Shown here: piece by piece, positions 25,718 through 34,703 of the stretch
Layout of the letters: each line of letters begins with the position of its first letter
How positions within the stretch are numbered: position 1 is the stretch's first letter
Origin: Candidatus Woesearchaeota archaeon
GTDB taxonomy: Archaea; Nanobdellota; Nanobdellia; Woesearchaeales; SM23-78
NCBI GenBank assembly: GCA_016932315.1
Contig: JAFGDD010000018.1
Coordinates: 1 to 64,000 of the forward strand
Length of the DNA stretch: 64,000 nt
Direction of reading: 5' to 3'
Notes under the pieces: model-generated
Databases searched by the model: none
What the model was told of the DNA's origin: nothing
Seen by the model: the letters and a program-made list of their open reading frames with translations, nothing else
Translations under genes and position numbers: made by a program

Positions 25718-28279
25718 ATGCTGTCAGACAAGGAGCTTAAGACCAAATTCAAGAAGCTGGCTAGTGCTGAGCCTGACAAATACTATGCTACTAATGTGTT
25801 GAGAGCAGAAGGCTTTATGCGCAAGCAGTGCAAGTGCGGGATGCATTTCTGGGCGATTCACCAGGACCAGACTACTTGCGGTGATCCTGCCTGCATCGGT
25901 GGAGTTGATATATTCCGCGGTGCGCCTGTTAAGAAAAAGCTCAGCTTCCCTGATGTTTGGCTTGGCTTCAAGAAGTTCTTTGAAGCAAGAGGTTATAAGG
26001 CTATTAATCGTTATCCTGTAATTGCAAGATGGAACCCTACAATTGATTTCACAAATGCCTCAATAGCTGCTTTCCAGCCTTATGTTATCAGCGGTGAAAG
26101 CTCTCCGCCTGCAAAAAAACTTGTAATACCGCAATTCTGCCTCAGGTTCGGGGATGTTGATAATGTTGGCGTTACTGGTAGCCATTGCACAGGATTCGTG
26201 ATGATAGGCCAGCACGTGTTTGTTGAGCCATCAGAATGGGACCAGAATGAATTATTCCAGGATATTTATGACTATATAACTAAGGATGTTGGAGTGCCAA
26301 AGGAAGAACTTACATTGCACGAAGAGTCCTGGGCAGGAGGGGGTAATTACGGCCCTTGCATGGAATTCTTCAGTAGGGGGGTGGAGCTGTTCAATCAGGT
26401 TTACATGATGTATGAGCACAGTGATTCTGGAGATAAGGAATTAAAGATAAAAGTGCTTGACATGGGATTAGGCATGGAAAGAGTTGCCTGGTTCAGCCAA
26501 AGCGCGCTAACTATTTATGACGCGGCTTTCCCGACAGTAATAGCAAAATTAAGGAAAAAGCTCAATGTTGAATTTGATGAGAACCTTTACAGGAAATTTG
26601 CTCCATTATCATCCAAGCTCAACCTTGATGAGGCAGAAAATATTGACGAGCAATGGGAAGACGTCGCTGCAGAGCTTAAGATAAACGTTGATGAGCTGAA
26701 AAATAAGATACTGCCCATGACTGCGCTATACTCAATAGCAGAGCATTCACGAGCATTATTGTTCGCAATCATTGATGGAGGGCTGCCCTCGAATGTCGGC
26801 GGATATTATAATCTTAGGGTTATTTTCAGGAGAGCCTTGGGCTTCATTGAAAAATTCAAATGGGATGTTTCCTTGCCAGAAGTTTGTGAGTGGCATGCAG
26901 AATACCTGAAACAGGTTTATCCAGAACTTCTCAAGGGTTTGGGCGAGGTTAAGAAAATCCTTGAGGTGGAGAAGCACAAGTATTATCAGAGCAAGAGAAA
27001 AGGAGAGCAAGTAGTTGAGCAATTGCTTAAGAGCAAGAAAGAGATTACTCCTGAAAAACTTGTTGAGCTTTATGATAGCCACGGCATAAGCCCAGAGCAG
27101 GTAATAGAAGAAGCTGCCAAGCAAGGAATGAAAGTAGAAGTGCCTGAGAACTTTTATGCATTGGTAGCTAAGAAGCATGAGCAGTCTGATGCAGAGCAAG
27201 AGCAAAAAACCCAGACGCATAAGGCCATAGAGCTTGATTTAAAAGATATTCCTGCTACAGAAGCGCTTTACTTTGACAGCTATGACTATGTGGACTTTGA
27301 GGCTAGAGTGTTGAGGATAATAGATGACAAATACATAATCCTTGACAGGACAGCATTTTATCCTACAAGCGGAGGCCAATTGCATGACAAAGGCGTAATC
27401 GGAAAGACAGAAATAGCTGATGTTTTCAAGCAAGGCAATGTGATTGTGCACGTTGCAAAGCACAAGCCTGACTTTCATGAGGGCGACAAGGTTGCTGGTA
27501 GGATAGACTTTGACACCAGACTCCAACTCGCCCAGCATCACACAGCAGCCCATATCATTAATGGTGTTGCAAGGCGAGTGCTAGGCAATCATGTATGGCA
27601 GGCAGGAGCTTCCAAGTCACTGGAAAAGGCCAGGCTTGACATAACTCATTATGATTCCCTGACTGATGAAGAAGTCGCTAAGATAGAACAGGCAGCCAAT
27701 GAGATAATAAAAAACAACCTTCCAGTATACAAGAGTTTCATGGACAGGAATGTTGCAGAAGCCAAATACGGCTTTGTACTCTACCAAGGCGGAGCAGTGC
27801 CTGGCAGGCAGATAAGAGTGGTTGCAATTTCTGGCCTGGATGTTGAGGCTTGCGGAGGAACACACCTCGACCTGACCGGAGATGTGAAGATTATCAAGAT
27901 TCTCAAGACGAGCAAGGTGCAGGACGGAATTGTAAGGATAGAGTTTACAGCAGGACAAGCAGCTGTCAAGACGGCAAACGCAGAAAAGAATGTTCTATCA
28001 GAAACAGCCCAACTGCTTGATGTGGACATTGACCAGCTTCCTGCAAGAGTTGAAGAATTGTTTGAGAAATGGAAAAAGGCAAGAAAGGCAGTGCAAAAAG
28101 GAACCAAGCTTGAGAAGAAAGAGCTTGAAGAATTTAAGTTGGTGAGCACAGTTGCCTACAAAGGAGAGGAGGTGCTTGGAAAGCTTGCAGAAATACTAAA
28201 GACCCAGCCAGAGCACGTGAATAATACTGTAAAAAGGTTTTTGAAGGAATTGGATGAATTTAAGAAAAAACTTAGTTGA
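25718..28279 (+). CDS. alaS: alanyl-tRNA synthetase (archaeal type)
   Basis: 853 aa, a little shorter than typical archaeal AlaRS. N-terminal archaeal zinc motif (CKCGMHFWAIHQDQTTCGDPAC), class II catalytic core (RYPVIARWNP, MEFFSRGVELFNQVYM, DMGLGMERVAWF), then the editing domain with HTAAH near residue 608 and CGGTH near 712 (zinc ligands), and a short C-terminal domain. Transcribed alone or with the small membrane protein 28333–28872. Confidence 0.95.
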   Translation: MLSDKELKTKFKKLASAEPDKYYATNVLRAEGFMRKQCKCGMHFWAIHQDQTTCGDPACIGGVDIFRGAPVKKKLSFPDVWLGFKKFFEARGYKAINRYPVIARWNPTIDFTNASIAAFQPYVISGESSPPAKKLVIPQFCLRFGDVDNVGVTGSHCTGFVMIGQHVFVEPSEWDQNELFQDIYDYITKDVGVPKEELTLHEESWAGGGNYGPCMEFFSRGVELFNQVYMMYEHSDSGDKELKIKVLDMGLGMERVAWFSQSALTIYDAAFPTVIAKLRKKLNVEFDENLYRKFAPLSSKLNLDEAENIDEQWEDVAAELKINVDELKNKILPMTALYSIAEHSRALLFAIIDGGLPSNVGGYYNLRVIFRRALGFIEKFKWDVSLPEVCEWHAEYLKQVYPELLKGLGEVKKILEVEKHKYYQSKRKGEQVVEQLLKSKKEITPEKLVELYDSHGISPEQVIEEAAKQGMKVEVPENFYALVAKKHEQSDAEQEQKTQTHKAIELDLKDIPATEALYFDSYDYVDFEARVLRIIDDKYIILDRTAFYPTSGGQLHDKGVIGKTEIADVFKQGNVIVHVAKHKPDFHEGDKVAGRIDFDTRLQLAQHHTAAHIINGVARRVLGNHVWQAGASKSLEKARLDITHYDSLTDEEVAKIEQAANEIIKNNLPVYKSFMDRNVAEAKYGFVLYQGGAVPGRQIRVVAISGLDVEACGGTHLDLTGDVKIIKILKTSKVQDGIVRIEFTAGQAAVKTANAEKNVLSETAQLLDVDIDQLPARVEELFEKWKKARKAVQKGTKLEKKELEEFKLVSTVAYKGEEVLGKLAEILKTQPEHVNNTVKRFLKELDEFKKKLS

Positions 28280-28332
28280 AAAAGTTAGGCGAAAAAGAAA
28301 AATGTTACTATGTAGAATCAAAGGGTGAGATA

Positions 28333-28872
28333 ATGAACAAGATGCTTAAATGGGCAGCTATTGCAGCAGTAATCAACGCAATAATAGTCATTCCAGGATT
28401 TATATTAGGGTTTCTTACTGGCTACCTGAAAGATAATCTCCCTGTTAAGATTATCACGTTATTACTTTTAATAATCGGGCTAATAGCAGGGCTTCTGGTA
28501 CTTAACGGCTACTTTATACTTTCAAAAAAGCTTAAGCTGAAATTCTTGCACACAATGACGTTGATTGGAGTGGTCTTCACAGTGGTGCTTACAGGAGTTG
28601 ATTTCTTACTAGTACTCATACCATCAGTTGGTTTGAGCACGCTAACCCTTTGGTTGCTTGTAATGATTGGTTTAGTCGAAATATTATTTGGGATTTCAAT
28701 ATTCAAGCTGAAGAAAAAGCTTGGTCGCCTGCCATTAGCAACAGGAATACTTTACATAGTTTCAGGAGCATTATATGCCACTCTATTCCTAGCAGTCATG
28801 GGCCCGTTAATAGGCTTAGCCACCAGCATCCTAGAGGTAATACTTTTATCAAAGGCAGCAAAGAAGTTCTGA
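28333..28872 (+). CDS. integral membrane protein, 179 aa
   Basis: About six hydrophobic segments with short loops and a few lysines; no recognised family. ATG 28333 is preceded by GGGTGAGATA. It lies 54 nt after alaS on the same strand. Confidence 0.6.
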   Translation: MNKMLKWAAIAAVINAIIVIPGFILGFLTGYLKDNLPVKIITLLLLIIGLIAGLLVLNGYFILSKKLKLKFLHTMTLIGVVFTVVLTGVDFLLVLIPSVGLSTLTLWLLVMIGLVEILFGISIFKLKKKLGRLPLATGILYIVSGALYATLFLAVMGPLIGLATSILEVILLSKAAKKF

Positions 28873-28887
28873 AAAGTTGACACAATA

Positions 28888-29181
28888 GAAAATTTCGTCT
28901 GTGCCAATATTGCGAGCGAGCTGATGAACATCGTAAGAAGCGCTGTAGTTGTTTTTTCCTAATTCTAATTTATTACAAAAAGAGAATACCTCCCCCTTAA
29001 GGTCGGGGTCTTCCTTTTTGAATCAACAAAAGCCTCTGGCTTTTGAGTGCCAAAAACGAAGTTTTTGAGCACAACTACCATCGCTCGATGTTAAAGCAAC
29101 TTCATAAAGACATACCTCACCCTTTAGGGCGAGGTAGTTGATTTTCGAGAAAAAACCGAGCGAGCAGGCACAGAAATTTTC
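28888..29181. repeat. fold-back element F with hairpin array and IS200/IS605-like palindromes
   Basis: The ends pair: AAAATTTCGTCTGTGCC (28889–28905) with GGCACAGAAATTTT (29167–29180). Inside are CAAAAGCC-TCT-GGCTTTTG (29027–29045) and CAAAAAC-GAA-GTTTTTG (29051–29067), separated by GTGC and GCAC. AACTACC (about 29074) pairs with GGTAGTT (about 29132), and there is an ACCTC-A-CCC-TTTA-GGG-C-GAGGT palindrome (29114–29135). A related CCCC…GGGG palindrome is near 28990–29010. The last two recall IS200/IS605 end hairpins; no transposase is present. Confidence 0.65.
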
Positions 29182-29206
29182 TTTTTTTATATTGAATCTT
29201 CTCAAC

Positions 29207-29503
29207 CTATTTCATAACCCTCACGAATAATGCTAGCACTATGAGTATTGCTCCTACAAGAATTGTTCCCAAGCCTTGGGCGAGCCTTGGCACGACGGCA
29301 TTCAAGTATTGCGCAAGCCCAACAAGCATGAATATTACTCCTATGAGCATCATGAGGAACAATATTGAAGTCTTAATGACTTTCTTGGTTATTATCTCAA
29401 TTCTCTGCTCAACTTTCTTGACTGTTTCATCAACTTTTGACTGGAGCTTGTTTATGCCTTCGCCAAGAATGAACTTTCCTATTTCCTTTAAAAATCCTGC
29501 CAT
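29207..29503 (-). CDS. small membrane protein with amphipathic N-terminus
   Basis: 98 aa: an amphipathic, charged helix (residues 1–45, MAGFLKEIGKFILGEGINKLQSKVDETVKKVEQRI) followed by two membrane helices. Resembles holin-III/DUF1469-like small membrane proteins; function unknown. The ATG has GAGGGGTGG just upstream on the minus strand. Confidence 0.6.
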   Translation of the reverse strand: MAGFLKEIGKFILGEGINKLQSKVDETVKKVEQRIEIITKKVIKTSILFLMMLIGVIFMLVGLAQYLNAVVPRLAQGLGTILVGAILIVLALFVRVMK

Positions 29504-29713
29504 GAAAAACCACCCCTCTAATATATAATATAAATATATAATGCATCTTTAACTTTGGTTTTTATATAATTTGCTGTTTTATAATGCCTTTTACTTCCAT
29601 AAACTATTTAAACAACTCCTTTCCTTTTCATATAATCTGTTCTCTTGTTTTTTTAGCAAGGGATGACGTTCGTAGCGGAAGATAAATACAATAAATACAT
29701 TTGATTGAATGGG

Positions 29714-29896
29714 ATGAGGATGCACATGTTTAGGTCGTCGCATTTGGAATTAGTATGCCCTTCGTGTAGAAAGGAGCATAACGGTAATTGGGAGCCTGAG
29801 TTCTGGAAACATGAACACTACCAGACCTGTACTTGCCCTCACTGCGATTATAAGATATTCTTCAAGACAGAGCGCATGCACTCTGGCCACTATTAA
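29714..29896 (+). CDS. small zinc-ribbon protein
   Basis: 60 aa with two Cys pairs, LVCPSCRKEHNG and TCTCPHCDYKIFF, so a zinc ribbon is likely. Role unknown. Start ATG 29714 was chosen after GGGATGAGG; later in-frame ATGs at 29720 and 29726 are possible. Confidence 0.55.
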   Translation: MRMHMFRSSHLELVCPSCRKEHNGNWEPEFWKHEHYQTCTCPHCDYKIFFKTERMHSGHY

Positions 29897-29971
29897 GGCG
29901 GAGCATTAAGCATGATAGGAATATGTTTTTTCTTGATGATTATAGAATAATCACAATTTCAAATCACGAAT

Positions 29972-31609
29972 TCAAGCTTTCTTTCTCTTGACTGAATCAT
30001 AAACAATTGAGAACAGTAATTGAATGACGAGAATGCAAGCTATGATGATGAAAAGCACACCCATCCACTGCACTGCATTGTAAACCAGGCTTGCACCTAT
30101 GACTAGAGCTGCTATGATTACCCCTATGATAATCCTCCAGCCTTCAACCCTTACTTCGCGCGTCAAGCTTCGTAAGTCTGTGTTAATGCTGTCAAGGGCT
30201 ATGTCTGCTTTTTGTATTGTCTTGTAAACCTTCTGGGATTCGTCAGGCAGTCCTTGGACAAATTCTGCAAAACGCGTAGTTTCACGCGCAAGCCTCTGAG
30301 CCAGGTAAGAAGGCTTTCTCTTCTCATTAACAAGATGGTCGATAAAAGGCTTGGTTTCCCTTACAAGGTTAAAATAAGGGTTGAGCTCAATGCCAACGCC
30401 CTGCAAGGTTACCAGGGATTTGCCTAGCAGCACAAAATCCTTGGGCAATCGAATATCGTGTTTCTTTGCTACGCCGATGCTTTTGAAGAATAATTCTGCA
30501 AAATCCATTTTTTCCAAGCCAGTATCATAATACTCACCCAAAGTGTTCCGGATGTCTTCCTTCAATCCATTAACATCAACATCAGAATCCACCATGTTAA
30601 GGCTGATGAAAGATTTAACCATGCCATTTGCATCCCTGTGAATCATGCTAATAAACAATAAGCCAAGCTTTTCCTTTAATTCCTCGTCAAGCCTGCCAAT
30701 AATCCCGAAATCAATCAACCCTATCTTTTCCTTGTTTACCAGGATGTTGGCAGGGTGAGGGTCTGCGTGGAAGAATCCATCAACAAATATTTGTTTCATA
30801 AAGCTGTAAACAATCAAACTGGCAATCCTTTTCTTGTTCACCTGCTTGAACTGCTTTGCATGGGAGATTATGTCCTTGAGCTCAATGCCCTCGACAAAAT
30901 CCATGACCAGAACGCGATGAGTAGTCAATTTTTCATGCACTGCAGGAATGATTATTCTCTTGTCATTCCTGAAGTTATTATAGAACATCTTTATATTATG
31001 GGCTTCTTTCAAATAATCAAGCTCGTTCTCAGTGTATTGCTTGAACTCCTGCACCACCTCCTCAGGGTCAACAATGCTTTGCCTGACGTGGTGCTTGATA
31101 AGCCTTGCCAGGTACTCAAGTATTTCAATGTCTGTCTCAAAGAGATTCTTTATGCTTGTCCGCATAACCTTCACAGCAACCTTTTTGCCATTCATTAATC
31201 TGGCGATGTGAACTTGGCCGATGCTTGCACTTGCAATTGGTTTTTTGTCAAAGCTCCTGAACAATTTCTTGATAGGCTTGCCAAACTCTAATTTTAAGAC
31301 GTGCTCAACCTCTGCATAAGATATCGGTGGAACCTTGTCCTGCAATTTGCTTAATTCATCGCAATACTCCTGTGGAATAAGGTCAGGTCTTAGACTCAAT
31401 AGTTGACCAAGCTTGATAAAGCTGCCGCCTAATTCCTCGAACATCTTCCTGAGTTCAGCAGGAATAGGGTTCTTCTTCCTAGGAAGTAATGAGCGCTTCT
31501 TGAGATGAATTTTTTCCAGCAAGAAGCCTAGCTCGTACTTGGCCAGAATCCTCAGAATCTGCTCAAACCTCTTTATCCCGCGAAACCGCCTGGGTATGAT
31601 AAACATCAA
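29972..31609 (-). CDS. ABC1/UbiB-family atypical kinase
   Basis: 545 aa. Family motifs: the KxGQ motif as FIKLGQLLSLRPDLIPQEYCDEL, the Ala-rich nucleotide loop as ASASIGQVHIARL, KVAVKVMR, and catalytic FFHADPHPANILV with IGLIDFGIIG. Two C-terminal membrane helices (about 493–535). In bacteria and mitochondria the family supports quinone synthesis; here the target lipid is unknown. Confidence 0.9.
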   Translation of the reverse strand: MMFIIPRRFRGIKRFEQILRILAKYELGFLLEKIHLKKRSLLPRKKNPIPAELRKMFEELGGSFIKLGQLLSLRPDLIPQEYCDELSKLQDKVPPISYAEVEHVLKLEFGKPIKKLFRSFDKKPIASASIGQVHIARLMNGKKVAVKVMRTSIKNLFETDIEILEYLARLIKHHVRQSIVDPEEVVQEFKQYTENELDYLKEAHNIKMFYNNFRNDKRIIIPAVHEKLTTHRVLVMDFVEGIELKDIISHAKQFKQVNKKRIASLIVYSFMKQIFVDGFFHADPHPANILVNKEKIGLIDFGIIGRLDEELKEKLGLLFISMIHRDANGMVKSFISLNMVDSDVDVNGLKEDIRNTLGEYYDTGLEKMDFAELFFKSIGVAKKHDIRLPKDFVLLGKSLVTLQGVGIELNPYFNLVRETKPFIDHLVNEKRKPSYLAQRLARETTRFAEFVQGLPDESQKVYKTIQKADIALDSINTDLRSLTREVRVEGWRIIIGVIIAALVIGASLVYNAVQWMGVLFIIIACILVIQLLFSIVYDSVKRKKA

Positions 31610-31667
31610 TAAAGAGAATGTTTTATTGCGTTTATATACTTTACCAAATAAACAACGCTAACTTGTA

Positions 31668-31685
31668 AACCACACCAGAGTGGTT
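31668..31685. promoter_or_regulatory. AACCAC…GTGGTT palindrome upstream of promoter
   Basis: AACCAC (31668–31673) and GTGGTT (31680–31685) with 6 nt between, about 18 nt before a TTTATAAG TATA box (31698–31705) that serves ATG 31734. A similar palindrome lies at the same relative place before the 34775 gene. Possible regulator site. Confidence 0.4.
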
Positions 31686-31733
31686 ATTTTAATAACATTT
31701 ATAAGAAAAAAGTCATTCCCTCTTTCTATTTTC

Positions 31734-32420
31734 ATGGCATCGCTACTGGAAGAAGTGATAAGGAGAAAAGAGAATGAAGAGCCTCTGCTAAGCTTTATAA
31801 TAAAATGGGCAATACAGGAAGCATACTACTTTGAGATTAATCATGGACGAGCCCAGGAATTTTTTAGAAAATATTTTGCATGTGAACTCGCAGAATGCGT
31901 AGGCAAGAAAAAGGATGTTATAGAGCGCATTGTGAGCCTACAAGCCCCAACCTCATGCATGTACTTCAAGACAGATTCTTCAAGTACAGAAACTTATAAC
32001 AAAATATTTGCAGAATACATGTCAAGGGAAGCAAAGAGTTTTGGCTTTGATGATCACTCTCTAAGACTCTGCTTTGCAGAAGCCTACTCCAATGCAGTAC
32101 TACACGGCAACAAGGGAGGAGAAGAATCCTGTTATGAGATTGGAAGCCGCTGCATTCCAAGGCCCACTGACATAGAGGAGAACCGTAAGAAGCTAATCGA
32201 GATAGAGTTCCTCATTAATAATCAGTTCTATTTCCTCAGGATAACTGATGTTGGAGAAGGGGTTGATAAGAGCAAAATCCTGCCTGGAAAAAACGGTGAT
32301 ACCTTGTCATTTAGCGGAAGAGGCCTGTTCATAATAAACGCGCACACAGACTGCTTCATCTTCAATAAGCAAGACGAACCAAAAAGATTCTCCATCAGCA
32401 TGGTCAAGTTCAAGGAGTGA
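31734..32420 (+). CDS. RsbW-like GHKL ATPase/serine kinase domain protein
   Basis: 228 aa. Helical N-terminus, then a HATPase_c_2-type domain: N-box LRLCFAEAYSNAVLHGNKG, G1 box ITDVGEGVD and G2 box FSGRGLFII. This domain family acts as anti-sigma kinases or signalling ATPases in bacteria; there is no sigma factor in archaea, so the partner is unclear. ATG 31734 lies ~28 nt after a TATA box, so it is likely leaderless; the longer frame from 31680 is rejected. Confidence 0.75.
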   Translation: MASLLEEVIRRKENEEPLLSFIIKWAIQEAYYFEINHGRAQEFFRKYFACELAECVGKKKDVIERIVSLQAPTSCMYFKTDSSSTETYNKIFAEYMSREAKSFGFDDHSLRLCFAEAYSNAVLHGNKGGEESCYEIGSRCIPRPTDIEENRKKLIEIEFLINNQFYFLRITDVGEGVDKSKILPGKNGDTLSFSGRGLFIINAHTDCFIFNKQDEPKRFSISMVKFKE

Positions 32421-32518
32421 GGATATAACAAGGGATGAGGATATAATAAGCCCCTGTCTGAATTGAAGGATCTTTAGAAAGCAAAAAATTTTATACTAGT
32501 CACCGTTTCCATTTGATC

Positions 32519-33091
32519 ATGGACAAATTCACTCTAGCTTTCCATGAAAGTGTCGACAAGAATCTTCTTCATATGACTTATTCAATCGTAAAAGGGCTCG
32601 GGTGCAAGAATATTTATCTGGCGGGCGGATCTATATATAGAAATATCATCGCCACATTTTACGGCGTAAAGTCTTCGCAAATTGACTTCGATTTTCTGGT
32701 CGAAGAAGTTCCCAAAACAATCGATGTTTTAGGATGGATCATGAAGATGAATAGGTTCGGGCATCCAAAGCTCATGCGCGATGACCTGAGCATTGATATC
32801 GCACCATTGCATACTGTGCCCTCAATTGCCAGAAGGAAAGTTGCACCAACAATAGAAAATTATCTAACGGGTGTCCCACTGAAAGTGCAGTCTCTCGTTT
32901 ATTCTTTCGAAGAAGATATTGTTATAGGAGAGATTGGGAAACAGGCCATTCTTGATAAACGTATTGAGATCAATGATATTATTGAAGCTGAAAACGCAGC
33001 ACTAAAAAAAGGGTTGACCCTGAATCAGATGATTGAGGAAAAAGCTAGAAGCACTCAGTTCCTTCCGATATATCCGATAAAAAAGAATTAA
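32519..33091 (+). CDS. nucleotidyltransferase-like protein (poly(A)-polymerase head type)
   Basis: 190 aa. YLAGGSIYRNIIATFYG followed by QIDFDFLVEE matches the GG(S/A)…DxD pattern of the Pol-beta/PcnB head domain (DFDF). No tRNA-binding body domain is present, and the substrate is unknown. ATG 32519 is ~25 nt after a TATA-like TTTTATAC. Confidence 0.6.
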   Translation: MDKFTLAFHESVDKNLLHMTYSIVKGLGCKNIYLAGGSIYRNIIATFYGVKSSQIDFDFLVEEVPKTIDVLGWIMKMNRFGHPKLMRDDLSIDIAPLHTVPSIARRKVAPTIENYLTGVPLKVQSLVYSFEEDIVIGEIGKQAILDKRIEINDIIEAENAALKKGLTLNQMIEEKARSTQFLPIYPIKKN

Positions 33092-33201
33092 ACTGGAAAT
33101 TACAATCTTATCATAGCGGACACGAAACTGACAAAAGTTATTATTGCAGGATATTTTTCAAGAAAATTCACAAAAGCTGGAAGTAGGATCATAAAAAATT
33201 A

Positions 33202-33332
33202 AGCCTCCGGGGAGACGTTCAGAAAAACCCTGTTTTTCCGGTTGTGAAACATGGTTTCTCATTTGAACTCCCGACCTGCGCATTGCCCGATTGGTTACGA
33301 GTGCGCTGCTCAAGCCACTAAGCTACGGAGGC
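33202..33332 (-). tRNA. trnT: tRNA-Thr(CGT) with two introns
   Basis: Acceptor GCCTCCG (33326–33332) pairs perfectly with CGGAGGC (33203–33209). D arm GCTT/GAGC. Anticodon stem GCGCA/TGCGC. T stem GGGAG/CTCCC. A 12-nt intron (33284–33295) follows position 37; removing it gives loop CTCGTAA (anticodon CGT). A 46-nt intron (33216–33261) interrupts the T loop at 59/60; removing it gives TTCAAAT. At the T-loop site, TTCA:TGAA forms a 4-bp helix between 3-nt bulges (AAT, CGT), a canonical bulge-helix-bulge. Mature length is 73 nt; CCA is not encoded. Confidence 0.9.
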
Positions 33333-33360
33333 ACGAGGATAGAATAAGTTAATGCCTTAT

Positions 33361-33513
33361 TTAAAGTTTTGTTCTTATCTCGCTTGTCGTGTATCTCTTC
33401 TGGCACTCATTGCACACAGTTTTCTTTTTTCCCTTTTCATCCCTTATGACTGTGCCTATAATTTTGTTGAGAAAGGTTGTTTCTATTTTTTTCCCGCAAA
33501 CATCGCATTTCAT
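33361..33513 (-). CDS. small zinc-ribbon protein, 50 aa
   Basis: Translation begins MKCDVCGKKIETTFLNK and contains CDVC and CNEC pairs (CxxC…CxxC), ending in SEIRTKL. Likely a zinc ribbon. It sits 17 nt after the coiled-coil gene 33531–33848 on the same strand, as the third gene of the site-2 protease operon. Too short for most gene callers. Confidence 0.6.
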   Translation of the reverse strand: MKCDVCGKKIETTFLNKIIGTVIRDEKGKKKTVCNECQKRYTTSEIRTKL

Positions 33514-33530
33514 TTTATGCCTCTATATTC

Positions 33531-33848
33531 CTATTCTTCCTGTTTTGCTTTTTCTTTTCGTATGGTTTCAAGCTCAAAGTAGAGTGATTGTATCTCTCCC
33601 ATTTGCCTTTCAAGCTCCCAGTTATTCATGCCTATGCTTTTCTCGTTCTGAAGAACACCCCTGAGTTTGTTGGTTAGGTCTTCAAGGAATTCTTGGTGCT
33701 GCTCAACTTCTTCAAGATTCTTATAGCCTTTCTTAATTTTCTTCTTTATTTCCTGTATTGATTTCTTGTCTTGCATAGACAGTTCATAATCGTCAAAATC
33801 TCTCTTTGCGATTTCATCAATGCTGTGTTCATAAGGTTGCGGGCTCAT
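33531..33848 (-). CDS. coiled-coil protein, 105 aa
   Basis: Not recognised. Almost entirely charged helix with heptad-like Leu/Ile spacing (residues 30–105); no membrane segment. Between the site-2 protease gene and the zinc-ribbon gene (10 and 17 nt gaps), so probably one operon. Confidence 0.6.
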   Translation of the reverse strand: MSPQPYEHSIDEIAKRDFDDYELSMQDKKSIQEIKKKIKKGYKNLEEVEQHQEFLEDLTNKLRGVLQNEKSIGMNNWELERQMGEIQSLYFELETIRKEKAKQEE

Positions 33849-33858
33849 TCTTTTCGCC

Positions 33859-34434
33859 TCATATGCTCATTATGTTGGGCAGGATTACATGCAATACATT
33901 CATCAATATTGCTATGCCTAGCAGCATGAAGTAGGCGGGCTTGCTCCAATCAAGGATTTTGCGGCCGTCAAACCCTAAGAAGGGCATGAGGTTGAAGAGC
34001 GCTAGCCAGGAGTTAATCATGAAACCATAAAATGCTATAGTCGGAATAATGAGCATAAGCGGTAGGAATATTATCGCTAGTGCCATGTTAGATGCAGGCC
34101 CTGCTGTTGCGATTATTCCTGCTTCTTTCCTATGTACAAAGCCAGATATTATTACTGCTCCTGGCACTGCTATAATTATATTGAATAAGAAGCTCATAAT
34201 AATGGCGATGACCAGCATCATGTTGTTGGCTCTGAACTCTGAGTACTTATGAAACTTCCTTGCATAGTGCCTGTGGCTCAGTTCATGCACCAGGAAGCCT
34301 AAGCCGACAGTTAGCGCTGCTATTAGGAAGCTGAAGCCAAATGTTTTGCCATCCTTCATGATGATTATGCCAAAGGCTATGCTTATAGCCAGCCATGCTT
34401 TTACTATTTCCTTGAGTTCAGTGCTTACCTTCAT
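33859..34434 (-). CDS. site-2 protease family membrane metalloprotease (M50)
   Basis: 191 aa, several membrane helices. Zinc motif HELSH in a membrane helix (FLVHELSHRHYARKF) and the third ligand NLMPFLGFDGRK (NxxPxxxxDG). Cleaves within membranes; substrate unknown. ATG 34434 is ~28 nt after a TATA-like TTTATAAAT (34462–34470); the TTG at 34443 is less likely. Confidence 0.88.
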   Translation of the reverse strand: MKVSTELKEIVKAWLAISIAFGIIIMKDGKTFGFSFLIAALTVGLGFLVHELSHRHYARKFHKYSEFRANNMMLVIAIIMSFLFNIIIAVPGAVIISGFVHRKEAGIIATAGPASNMALAIIFLPLMLIIPTIAFYGFMINSWLALFNLMPFLGFDGRKILDWSKPAYFMLLGIAILMNVLHVILPNIMSI

Positions 34435-34495
34435 GTTCAACACAGAATGCGGCGTTAATTTATAAATTTGTGCGTTAATGCTTATTAAGAGCGTG

Positions 34496-34681
34496 AAAAA
34501 GTCGGGCTATGGCCTGAAGCGCGAGCGAAACGGGTGAAAAGCAGAGCTTAACAACAAAAACTCAGATAGTGAGTTTTTGAGTGAGAAATTTTCGAAATTT
34601 CTCACAGCAAGGTACAAATTTTCTTGAGAATTATTTTGTGCGAAAAATTTGTTGAGCGAGCTGGCCAAGGCGACTTTTTTT
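34496..34681. repeat. fold-back element C with hairpin array
   Basis: Ends AAAAAGTCG (34496–34504) and CGACTTTTT (34671–34679), then GGCC/GGCC (34511–34514 / 34663–34666). Inside: a 10-bp stem CAAAAACTCA/TGAGTTTTTG (34555–34579, 5-nt loop), a 10-bp stem TGAGAAATTT/AAATTTCTCA with TCG loop (34582–34604), and ACAAATTTT/AAAATTTGT (34614–34652). No gene seen in 34435–34774 other than the promoter of 34775. Confidence 0.78.
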
Positions 34682-34703
34682 GTAACCCGTTATGATTTCA
34701 CTC

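Noticed and set aside
29023-29205. 60-aa frame on the minus strand
   Set aside because: Consists of the hairpins of element F; no coding signal.
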